From Bacillus nitratireducens (GTDB lineage: Bacteria > Bacillota > Bacilli > Bacillales > Bacillaceae_G), in the NCBI RefSeq assembly GCF_001884135.1, contig NZ_MAOC01000007.1, positions 248,001-312,000 on the forward strand: a DNA stretch of 64,000 nt, read 5' to 3'. Below are positions 46,167 through 53,959 of this stretch, piece by piece. The notes beneath the pieces were generated by a model. The model was not told the DNA's origin. It saw only the letters and a list, made by a program, of their open reading frames with translations, and did not search any database. The position numbers were made by a program, and so were the translations under genes. Positions within the stretch are counted from its first letter, which is position 1, and the number at the start of each line of letters is the position of its first letter.

Positions 46167-48275
46167 CTATTCAGCATCTGTATTTTGATAAGCCATTTTA
46201 AATAAACTCACTTGGCTATCAATTTCTTCTGCACCACTATCAATAATATAATAATAGTCACCATCTTTATTTTGTTCACGTGTTTTCACATTATCAGCTA
46301 AAGTAAGCTGTAAAATTGCCTTTATTCTCGCTTTCATTTCAATATCTAAAATTGGGAAAGATATTTCTACTCGTTTTTCCATATTTCGTGTCATCAAATC
46401 AGCTGAAGATAAGTATATTTTCTCATCTCCATTATGATGGAAATAATAAATACGACTATGTTCTAAATATCTTCCCACAACACTAACTACACGAATATTT
46501 TCACTTACATTTGGAATCCCAGGTCTTAAACAACATGTCCCTCTAACGATGAGCTCTACCCTTACCCCAGCTTGCGATGCTTCATACATTTTTTTTATTA
46601 ACGGCTTATCTGTGAACGAATTCATCTTAGCGATAATATATCCATTTCCATATTGTCTATGGTAACGGATTTCCTCATCTATTAAATCCATAAATTGCTC
46701 TCTTATATCAAATGGTGCAACAGATAAATGATGAAAATGCGGTTTCGTTGTATAGCCACTCAAATAATTAAAGAAATTTGTTGCATCTATACCAAAGTCT
46801 TTTCGCGATGTAATATATCCAAAATCGGTATATAACTTCGCCGTTGCATCATTATAATTTCCGGTTCCAAGATGTACAAACCTTTCAATTTTTCCGTTTC
46901 TTCTTCTTACAACTAACGTAATTTTACTATGCGTTTTCAAGTGACTTACTCCGTAAATAACGTGACATCCGGCCTGTTCCAATTCTTTAGCCCAATGAAC
47001 ATTATTCTCTTCATCAAACCTCGCCTTTAACTCAACCAATACCGTCACTTGTTTCCCTTTTTCAGCTGCTATCTTCAACGCCTGAATTATTGGAGAATCT
47101 CCACTTACACGATATAATGTTTGTTTGATTGCAAGTACATTCGAGTCATCTGCCGCATCACGGACAAAATCAACGACTGGCTGAAACGACTCAAAGGGAT
47201 GGTGTAATAAAATATCATGTTCTATCGCTTTTTCAAATACATCTTCCTCATCACCTAAATCTTGAGGAGGTTGGGGAATAAGAGCCGGATATACTAGATG
47301 TTCATATAAAGGCGCTAATTTTTTATATAAGGAGAATAAACATGTTAAATCTAACGGTCCATCCATCATGTACACATCTTCATCTTTTACTTCCAACACC
47401 TCATACAATAACGCTAACACTCTTTCATCAATGTGTTCTTTACCAACTTCTAAACGAACGGCAGCTCCCCACTTACGCTTTTTCAGTTCTTTTTCAATTA
47501 CTTTTAATAAATCGCGTGCACCTTCTTCATGGATTGTTAAATCCGCATTACGTGTAATACGGAAACGAGTAACGGGTGATACGTTATATCCTGTGAATAA
47601 TTTATGAGTAAAACCACTAATTACATCTTCTAATAAAATAAATTTATGTTTTTGCCCTTCACTCGGTAAAAATATGAAACGCTCCAGTAAAGAAGGCACT
47701 TGGACAATTCCTAACTTCGTACGATTTTCTTCCTCTGCTTGCTTCTCATCATATAAAATAGTAGCTAAATTCAAGCTTTTATTTAATAACATTGGAAATG
47801 GACGATACGCATCAATAGCTACAGGAGTTAATACCGGAAAGATTTGTTCATCAAAATATTCTTCTATAAATTCTCTCTGCTCTTTCGTCAAATCATGGAA
47901 TGTTAGACGCTCAATCCCCTCTAGTTCAAGCGCTGGCAATACATAACCTTTAAACGTGTCATACTGTACAGTCATTAACTCATGAGCTTTTATCGCAATC
48001 TTATTTAACTGTTTCTTCGGTGTTAAACCCGCTTTATTTTCTGGCTGATTAAATCCGGCACTTACTTGATCTTTCAAACCTGCTACGCGCACCATAAAAA
48101 ATTCATCTAAATTTGAACTAAAAATACTAATAAACTTTAATCTTTCTAAAAGTGGATTATTTTCATCTTGCGCCTCTTGTAGTACACGTTCATTAAAAGC
48201 TAGCCAGCTCAACTCACGGTTATTATAATAAGCTGTATCATTTAAATTTACTAAATTCCCCTTTAGCAATTCCAT
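46167..48275 (-). CDS. ppk: Polyphosphate kinase 1
   Basis: Makes inorganic polyphosphate from ATP. The 702-residue chain shows the PPK1 layout: an N-terminal helical domain (NRELSWLAFNERVL), a head domain (VRVAGLKDQVSAG region onward) and two phospholipase D-like domains. The first PLD-like motif is KTHSKITLVVRR with the autophosphorylated histidine, followed by HLGTGNYND. The second is HSRIYYFHHNGDEKIYLSSAD. ATG at 48275 fits AAGGGAAG; a GTG three codons earlier is an alternative. It lies downstream of ppx in one operon, pairing synthesis and degradation of polyphosphate. Confidence 0.95.
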   Translation of the reverse strand: MELLKGNLVNLNDTAYYNNRELSWLAFNERVLQEAQDENNPLLERLKFISIFSSNLDEFFMVRVAGLKDQVSAGFNQPENKAGLTPKKQLNKIAIKAHELMTVQYDTFKGYVLPALELEGIERLTFHDLTKEQREFIEEYFDEQIFPVLTPVAIDAYRPFPMLLNKSLNLATILYDEKQAEEENRTKLGIVQVPSLLERFIFLPSEGQKHKFILLEDVISGFTHKLFTGYNVSPVTRFRITRNADLTIHEEGARDLLKVIEKELKKRKWGAAVRLEVGKEHIDERVLALLYEVLEVKDEDVYMMDGPLDLTCLFSLYKKLAPLYEHLVYPALIPQPPQDLGDEEDVFEKAIEHDILLHHPFESFQPVVDFVRDAADDSNVLAIKQTLYRVSGDSPIIQALKIAAEKGKQVTVLVELKARFDEENNVHWAKELEQAGCHVIYGVSHLKTHSKITLVVRRRNGKIERFVHLGTGNYNDATAKLYTDFGYITSRKDFGIDATNFFNYLSGYTTKPHFHHLSVAPFDIREQFMDLIDEEIRYHRQYGNGYIIAKMNSFTDKPLIKKMYEASQAGVRVELIVRGTCCLRPGIPNVSENIRVVSVVGRYLEHSRIYYFHHNGDEKIYLSSADLMTRNMEKRVEISFPILDIEMKARIKAILQLTLADNVKTREQNKDGDYYYIIDSGAEEIDSQVSLFKMAYQNTDAE

Positions 48276-48383
48276 TCTCTTCACACTTCCCTTTGAAACT
48301 TTTTTACTATAATTTAGTTACTTTTATTTTATCAAATTACAATATTCCAAAGTGTTAATTTTTTGTAAAGACATCCGTACAAC

Positions 48384-49922
48384 TTAACGTTTTGATTCAA
48401 ATGATAAGTTAATATTCGTTTTCAATACTCTTTCCAGCTGCTTTTTTTGCTTTTCAGCTTGCACTTTTTCTGCTAACGCCGATTGCTCACATACAATTCT
48501 AAATGTTAATCCTTCATTACTTTCTGTTATAGATATCGTTTCAACAAGCGATCTTTGTCTCACATTTAAAGCAGCTGAAAATTGCAAAACAGCTCCTAAT
48601 AACCGAATTTTTTTTTGTTCACTTTTCTCAAACCAACCTTCAAATGGAGCTAAATGTTGTTTAAATAACATTTTTGATTTGTACGAGGCAATAAGCGCTA
48701 ATCTAACTCGGTCTTTATGCATCATGCCGTCAATTGTTTTATTCGCCAATAAATAAAACGTGTGTAAACGACTCGCTTCTTCGTCTATATATTTTCCGAT
48801 GTTAAATACTTTCGCTGCTTGATGGAATGCTTCCCAGTCTTTTATTGAAACAGAAATAAGTCCTATTTCTTCAAGCTGTTGACAAATCACCCTTCCATGT
48901 TTGATAAGTTGAATAACAAATTCCATATCCATTTCATATTCGTGTGATAATAAATGCAAGCTTTCTTCAACTACATTCGGATAATATGAAATCCCTAAAT
49001 CTTTCGTTAACTCTTCATAGAAAATACCTTCTCTTAATCCTTTTCTGCTTAATACAAATGCCGTTGCTTCTATAATATTCACAAGCTTATGAAATACTTC
49101 AACCGCTGGAACAATTGTATCAGCTCGATCTTTTGCCAATCCTTCCATTTTCTGAAGTTCGATAAATGATAGTTTTTCCAATTCACCTTTTACATTTTCA
49201 ATATCTTCTTCTTTCATTTTGTATAAATGTACTCCTGCTATAGGATAGCTTATTAAATTTTGGTGGATTTTCGCTAAGTTCCTCGCACTACCACCAATTG
49301 CGATAAGAGGCAATTTTTTATCAATCAACCATGGTAACGTTCGAAATTGACATTCTAAATACTCTTGAATTCCCTCTAATTCATCTTTAGTAGGAATATC
49401 ACCTTTAATAAATTGTTGTTTTAAAGAAAGCGCACCAAAAGGAAAACTATGGTACTCTAAAATCTCTCTATTTTTAATATATGTAACTTCCGTACTTCCG
49501 CCACCAATATCAACTGTAACTCCTTCTGAAAATGAAGTAGAATTCATAACTGCTAAATAACCGTAACGCGCTTCTTCATATTCTGATAAAACTCTAAGAG
49601 TAAAATCTGTTTGTCCTTCAACAAGTTTTTTAATTTCATCTTGATTCTCTGCCTGTCTAATTGTTGCCGTTGCGACACAAAGCACATGATGCAACTTATG
49701 AAATCGTGTACTTTCTTGAAATTGAAATAATGTTTGTAACAATACTTCTATTCCTTCTTCACTTAATACACCATCTACTAAGTAATTTCTTAACCTAGCG
49801 ACCACTTTCGTATTTTCAATCTCTTTATAAAAACCTCCGTTTTGCTTTTCATAAATAACTAAGCGCATTGTATTAGAACCAATGTCTATAATGGCATATT
49901 GTTGTTTTAATATTTCTTTCAA
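48384..49922 (-). CDS. ppx: Exopolyphosphatase (Ppx/GppA family)
   Basis: Removes terminal phosphate from polyphosphate (or from pppGpp, in the same family). Sugar-kinase/Hsp70-like fold: phosphate loop IDIGSNTMRLVIYE and VDIGGGSTEVTY; catalytic Glu region in SEYEEARYG. A long C-terminal HD-like domain follows (residues about 310-510). The promoter (49970-49999) is so close to the ATG at 49958 that this would be almost leaderless. The TTG at 49922 behind GAGTGAGAAGG is a better start, and I use it; the alternative adds 12 residues. Operon with ppk, about 110 bases apart. Confidence 0.88.
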   Translation of the reverse strand: MKEILKQQYAIIDIGSNTMRLVIYEKQNGGFYKEIENTKVVARLRNYLVDGVLSEEGIEVLLQTLFQFQESTRFHKLHHVLCVATATIRQAENQDEIKKLVEGQTDFTLRVLSEYEEARYGYLAVMNSTSFSEGVTVDIGGGSTEVTYIKNREILEYHSFPFGALSLKQQFIKGDIPTKDELEGIQEYLECQFRTLPWLIDKKLPLIAIGGSARNLAKIHQNLISYPIAGVHLYKMKEEDIENVKGELEKLSFIELQKMEGLAKDRADTIVPAVEVFHKLVNIIEATAFVLSRKGLREGIFYEELTKDLGISYYPNVVEESLHLLSHEYEMDMEFVIQLIKHGRVICQQLEEIGLISVSIKDWEAFHQAAKVFNIGKYIDEEASRLHTFYLLANKTIDGMMHKDRVRLALIASYKSKMLFKQHLAPFEGWFEKSEQKKIRLLGAVLQFSAALNVRQRSLVETISITESNEGLTFRIVCEQSALAEKVQAEKQKKQLERVLKTNINLSFESKR

Positions 49923-49969
49923 CCTTCTCACTCTTTCATTATCAAATTTCTGAAACATATTCTATTACT

Positions 49970-49999
49970 ATTATACAAAATAGTTGTTTTTTGTAACAA
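49970..49999 (-). promoter_or_regulatory. Predicted ppx-ppk promoter
   Basis: On the minus strand TTGTTA (49994-49999), an 18-base spacer and a perfect TATAAT (49970-49975). Confidence 0.65.
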
Positions 50000-50099
50000 T
50001 ATTGCTTTAATATTGAAAATATATACAATTACTTTTTGCATATAATAAAAACCCATTTTATTTATGCTATAATAAGGAAAACTTGAAAGGAGATTCAAT

Positions 50100-50558
50100 A
50101 TGAAACCTTCACAACCACAATCTCAATTACATAACCAACATTCTATTAATAGACTAGCTCAATCTATTTTCGTTGTGAATCGTCATGCTAAAGCTGCAAC
50201 TAATCCTAAGTACTTATACTGGTTAAAAAAGACTGCTTTAGAACGCTTAATTACTGAAAAGAAGGCTATCAAAGAAGGATTACATTTTTCTAGAAATCCA
50301 CGTTTTAGTCAACAACAATCCGATGTTCTTATACGTTTAGGTGATTATTTTTTCCATATCCCTCCTACGAAAGATGATTTTCGCACCCTACCGCATCTTG
50401 GTCACCTTGAATCCTCCTACCGAAATCCGAAAACAACCTTATCTTTAACAATAGCAAAAAAAACACTGCAAGATTATATTGGTCCTGAAGCATTAAAACA
50501 AGAAAAAAAATTAAGCGAACCAGTTCCATGGTATAGCCGTACCTATACAAAAAAATAA
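50100..50558 (+). CDS. ykyB: YkyB protein
   Basis: A 152-residue basic soluble protein of the YkyB family. Signatures are INRLAQSIFVVNRHAKAATNPKYLYWLK and the ending VPWYSRTY. The function is unknown; the high Lys/Arg content and His motifs give no specific clue. It has an AAAGGAG ribosome-binding site. It lies between divergent ppx and the convergent lipoprotein gene ykyA, sharing a strong terminator with the latter. Confidence 0.85.
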   Translation: MKPSQPQSQLHNQHSINRLAQSIFVVNRHAKAATNPKYLYWLKKTALERLITEKKAIKEGLHFSRNPRFSQQQSDVLIRLGDYFFHIPPTKDDFRTLPHLGHLESSYRNPKTTLSLTIAKKTLQDYIGPEALKQEKKLSEPVPWYSRTYTKK

Positions 50559-50595
50559 AACAGTTTGGCCTATATTAGGCCAAACTGTTTTATTT
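50557..50595. terminator. Bidirectional ykyB/ykyA terminator
   Basis: A perfect 16-bp stem AAAACAGTTTGGCCTA / TAGGCCAAACTGTTTT with loop TAT, T-rich on both sides. Confidence 0.92.
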
Positions 50596-51252
50596 TTTCT
50601 CTTCTTTAATTTTAATATTTGCTTGTTTATAAAAAGCTATTTTTTCTGTATTATAAGATTTCGTAAATTCATTAAACTTGTCTTTTTCTGATTCAATATC
50701 CTTATAAGATTGATTTACTACTTTTACTTTTTCACTAATATCTTTTAATTTCGTACCTTTATCTTGTAACATTGTATATAATTCTTTTTCTTGTTTTAAC
50801 GATTTATTATAGCTATCATACATCTTGTTAAATGAATCATGTCGTTTCTCATATGTACTTTTCACTTTATCCGCTTGATCTTTCAATTTCTTATCTTCAA
50901 TTTTACTCACATATTTATCTGCTGATTTCACTTCTTCTTGTGCTTTATTTAAAGATTCTTTTTCTTTTTTAAGCACTTTTTCTCGTTCATCTGTATTTTT
51001 CGCTGCTTGATTCAGTTTTTCCTTAACAGCTTGATTATTATCTTTTCCTTCTTGAACAATCTGGTTATATAATTCTTGTCCCTCTTTCTCTAAAGTTTCA
51101 AGTTTCTTCGCATCTTCAAACATTGTTTTTTCTTGCTTTGCAGCATTTTCAAATGCAACATATAATTCCTCTTCTGGTTTCGGTCCGAAACAACCGGCTA
51201 GTAAAGTCAGTGATAATGCAGTTACAATTGCTAATTTACTATATTTCAACAT
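50590..51252 (-). CDS. ykyA: YkyA-family lipoprotein
   Basis: A 220-residue lipoprotein. The signal peptide ends LTLLAGC, so Cys21 is the predicted lipid anchor. The remainder is almost wholly charged coiled coil (EKEGQELYNQIVQEG; KVLKKEKESLNKAQEEVKSAD), similar to the YkyA putative cell-wall-binding lipoprotein of B. subtilis, there encoded near pdhA. The repetitive helices suggest a spacer or wall/membrane contact function, unproven. Very Lys/Glu-rich composition. Confidence 0.85.
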   Translation of the reverse strand: MLKYSKLAIVTALSLTLLAGCFGPKPEEELYVAFENAAKQEKTMFEDAKKLETLEKEGQELYNQIVQEGKDNNQAVKEKLNQAAKNTDEREKVLKKEKESLNKAQEEVKSADKYVSKIEDKKLKDQADKVKSTYEKRHDSFNKMYDSYNKSLKQEKELYTMLQDKGTKLKDISEKVKVVNQSYKDIESEKDKFNEFTKSYNTEKIAFYKQANIKIKEEKK

Positions 51253-51803
51253 CTTTTTCCTCCTATTAGTAAACGATCATCGTGCCAAAAATCCCATGAA
51301 AACATGTAACTTCTTTATCTATTTCACGCTCGCATCTTTTTTACGACGATCATCAATAATTATTTATACTGCTTGTACAATTTTAGCACTTGAAATTATG
51401 TAATTTCTTAAAACATAAAGGTATTTACTGTAATCTTACCTACTGCAAGAAACACTATAATGTTTCACCTGATAAAAGATAATCTATAACCTCTCACGTC
51501 TACCATTCCCTTTCTCACTTTTTACCAAATAACCTCTTTGTCCATTTTACATAGTGCGAAGGTGACCTCGCAACTCTTATAAAGATTCTTTTAATTTCTT
51601 AAAAAGGAAAAGTGTAGAGAATGTTTTCCTCTACACTTTTCAACTGAAAACATTGTGCAAAATGCATTGATACATCCACACACAATTATATGCTGATTCC
51701 ATATGTTTTTAAAGACTTTTGTTACAAAAAAAGTTTTTCTTGTAACAAAAGTCAAAAAAATGTTACAAAAAAGCTTTATATCATACTTCTTCAAATCAAA
51801 ATT
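51253..51803. other. 550-base non-coding region with inverted repeats
   Basis: No convincing gene. On the minus strand, hairpin 51607-51641 with a T-rich tail looks like a terminator. A second perfect inverted repeat, GACTTTTGTTACAA (51714-51727) and TTGTAACAAAAGTC (51740-51753), is followed by a third half-site TGTTACAAAAAAGC at 51761. The remaining left part has no recognisable signal except the expected ykyA promoter. Confidence 0.5.
51607..51641 (-). terminator. Terminator downstream of the GGDEF-like gene
   Basis: GAAAAGTGTAGAG / CTCTACACTTTTC, 13 bp perfect, 9-base loop. The minus-strand continuation CTTTTTAAG is moderately T-rich. Confidence 0.65.
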
Positions 51804-52457
51804 TCATTCATGACTTTGCAAATTTCTATAATTATACAATTGATTTTGTGCTTTTCTAAGCAAATCTTCAAAAGTTTTCCCTTCTATCGGATAACTTGCA
51901 GCCCCAAATAATAGTGTGACATTTAATAAATCATTCGCTATTTCATTTTGAATATTTTTGATTAATCGATTTGTTATTGTTGACTTTTCATAGCCATTAT
52001 CAACAGCTACGATAACATATTTATTTTCATCCCACCTCGTCACTACATCACCCTTTCGAACTGTCTTTACAATTGTACGTTCTACTCTTTGGACTAACTC
52101 ATCTAATTTTTTTCCTTGCACTGTGTCTTTTAATACATCCCATTCTTTTACAGAAAGGATATACACTGTAATATTACGAGAATCTCTTTCTGATAAAGCA
52201 GCTACTTTCCCGAAAAAATCAACGACAAAATCGTTGTTCGTCATTCCTCCTGCTTCAATATTTTCATGCGTATTCGCTCTTTTATCGTACCAATGTCCAA
52301 AATAACAACTTAGTATCATTTGCAATATATAAATAATAAAGACGGTAAAAAATGATCGCGAATCTAGCTTAGCGATTACATCCTGAAGTGCGATCCATTC
52401 TGTAATCGCAACTGTGTTCCCAAGTAATAACCCACTAATTTTCCCTTTATATTTCAT
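51804..52457 (-). CDS. Membrane protein with degenerate GGDEF domain
   Basis: A 217-residue protein with two N-terminal hydrophobic segments (around 8-30 and 35-55) and a cytosolic domain resembling GGDEF. The domain shows VERTIVKTVRKGDVVTRWDENKYVIVAVD where active cyclases have R-x-GGDEF, and LLFGAASYPIEGKTFEDLLRKAQNQLYNYR, typical of the C-terminal GGDEF helix. The signature RWDENK lacks the two glycines and the final phenylalanine, so c-di-GMP synthesis is unlikely. A regulatory or receptor role (compare B. subtilis YdaK) is plausible. Confidence 0.7.
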   Translation of the reverse strand: MKYKGKISGLLLGNTVAITEWIALQDVIAKLDSRSFFTVFIIYILQMILSCYFGHWYDKRANTHENIEAGGMTNNDFVVDFFGKVAALSERDSRNITVYILSVKEWDVLKDTVQGKKLDELVQRVERTIVKTVRKGDVVTRWDENKYVIVAVDNGYEKSTITNRLIKNIQNEIANDLLNVTLLFGAASYPIEGKTFEDLLRKAQNQLYNYRNLQSHE

Positions 52458-52621
52458 ACTCTCCCCCCTTTTTATACCAATATATGTTTCTATAACGATA
52501 ATGTTTTTCTACAAAATAAAAAATGTACATATTTAATGTACATTTCTACTTAAGCTTGTATACCTTTTCTAATTCATTTCATATATATAATATATATCGT
52601 TTTTAGAAAGGAGTGATATAT

Positions 52622-52855
52622 ATGCTTCAAAAAGAAAATCTATCAGATATTATGCGCTTACTAGCTGGCTTTTTATTATCATTAAAATTACTATTTAACT
52701 CTTTCGGAATAAACTTCATTACAAACGATCAAATTGACGCTATAGTAAATGTTATTTCATTTCTATTCATTCTATATTTTGGATACAAAAATAACTATGT
52801 TGGAAAAAAAGGAGTGGAACAAAAAAAATTACTCAAGAAGCATAATCTTCATTAA
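52622..52855 (+). CDS. Orphan holin-like protein (SPP1/XhlB type)
   Basis: A 77-residue membrane protein with two hydrophobic stretches (IMRLLAGFLLSLKLLFNSFG and AIVNVISFLFILYFGY) and a basic tail YKNNYVGKKGVEQKKLLKKHNLH. The tail closely follows that of XhlB/SPP1-type phage holins. The ATG at 52622 is behind AAAGGAGTG. No endolysin or other phage gene is nearby. It is followed by a strong terminator. It could be a co-opted holin, for example for protein release or cell death, or a phage remnant. Confidence 0.75.
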   Translation: MLQKENLSDIMRLLAGFLLSLKLLFNSFGINFITNDQIDAIVNVISFLFILYFGYKNNYVGKKGVEQKKLLKKHNLH

Positions 52856-52857
52856 AG

Positions 52858-52887
52858 AAGGAACCTTTCGCGTAGGTTCCTTTTTCT
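52858..52887. terminator. Terminator after the holin-like gene
   Basis: AAGGAACCT / AGGTTCCTT around TTCGCGT and then TTTCTC. Also near the opposite gene's stop (52887). Confidence 0.82.
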
Positions 52888-53387
52888 CATTTTCTGACAA
52901 CCACTTCATTTGTTTGTAGCGGTCCATATGATACTCCTTTATATTGAAATGTATATGTAGCCTGAAATAACGAATTTGGAGGAGCTTTATCTTTATTTGC
53001 TTTTATTTGACAAATTAATTCTACCTTTTCACCCGGCGATAAATTATCGATTCGCCACCTTACGAGCTGAAATAAAAACTCACTTATTCCCTTATCTGCT
53101 TTTAAAGAGTTTGGAATATACGCGAAATAATCCCGAATCATATGACTTACAACTACTCGCGAAATCATTTCAACGCCTTTATTTTCAACTTCAAGTCGAA
53201 TAATTAGTATGTCATTAACATCATAGATCATCTCATATGAAAAATTTTCTTTATACATACTTCGGATTTGTAATGCGACTGCTACATTTGGTGCTTCCGT
53301 GTCCTTTTTAGAACCATCAATCCACAAAACCGGCTGTAACGGTATAGAATACCTTCCTTGATCCGAAATTCGTTTCCATATTTTCAT
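52887..53387 (-). CDS. Hypothetical protein with DUF11-like beta-sandwich domain
   Basis: A 166-residue soluble protein without a signal peptide. The core IIRLEVENKGVEMISRVVVSHMIRDYFAYIPNSLKADKG...LSPGEKVELICQIKA follows the pattern of DUF11 domains: a strand, NKG, then a variable loop and an LxPGExxEL strand. DUF11 domains are common in surface proteins, but here export is not evident. A coat or exosporium role, or a structural domain partnering others, is possible but unproven. AGGTGAATATATT precedes the ATG. Confidence 0.6.
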   Translation of the reverse strand: MKIWKRISDQGRYSIPLQPVLWIDGSKKDTEAPNVAVALQIRSMYKENFSYEMIYDVNDILIIRLEVENKGVEMISRVVVSHMIRDYFAYIPNSLKADKGISEFLFQLVRWRIDNLSPGEKVELICQIKANKDKAPPNSLFQATYTFQYKGVSYGPLQTNEVVVRK

Positions 53388-53660
53388 AATATATTCACCT
53401 CATTCCAGATGTATCCTCTATACAACTTTATTCTGCCTCCCGACGCAATAAACTACACTTAGAAAAAATATTGAGCTTATTACAAACCACCTTTAATTTT
53501 TCTTTTCCTTTTATCCTATTCGACAATATAAAGAAAAAACCATTTTTAATAGGTTGGCACAGGTTATTCTTTATTAAATATTTTTTTACAATTTCCTTCC
53601 TTGACTACATAACAAAATCAACTCTTGCTCTCTCTTTTTGTCAATATAATAAAGTGAAAC

Positions 53661-53765
53661 TTTAATCAGTGGGGGTTTTACGGACGGCCCGACTCCCGCC
53701 TAACTTCCTCGCATTCGCCGAATTTTGGGGTTGGAAGTCTTACTGCCCGTTAAAGCGGGATAAAA
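53661..53765. repeat. bcr-like repeat element (candidate)
   Basis: A GC-rich, structured island of about 100 bases in an otherwise AT-rich gap. It starts TTTAATCAGTGGGGG, contains GGACGGCCCGACTCCCGCC and ends CCCGTTAAAGCGGGATAAA. Internal stems are visible (AACTTCC/GGAAGT; ATTC/GAAT; CCCG/CGGG). From memory this resembles the bcr repeats specific to the B. cereus group; I could not check it. It has no coding potential. Confidence 0.6.
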
Positions 53766-53786
53766 TAATTTGGCGATAGAAAACAT

Positions 53787-53814
53787 TTGCCTTTTAGTCA
53801 AATTTGACTATAAT
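53787..53814 (+). promoter_or_regulatory. MFS gene promoter with palindromic operator
   Basis: TTGCCT (53787-53792), 16-base spacer and TATAAT (53809-53814). The perfect palindrome TAGTCAAATTTGACTA (53795-53810) fills the spacer, a standard place for a repressor site. The regulator could be the PadR protein at 55593 or another. Confidence 0.6.
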
Positions 53815-53959
53815 ATAATCTATGATTTCCATTCTTTATATCATGTAGGCTCAATTTTTATAAATAAAGAGGAAATGAAACAAACTACACACAAAGATTT
53901 TTCATGCACTGCATCTAAAAACTTAAGTTAGTGTAATTTTTATTAAAGGAGGGCTACTT

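Noticed and set aside
51591-51794. Small basic/Cys-containing frame downstream of the GGDEF-like gene
   Set aside because: It overlaps two inverted repeats and a probable terminator and has no proper ribosome-binding site.
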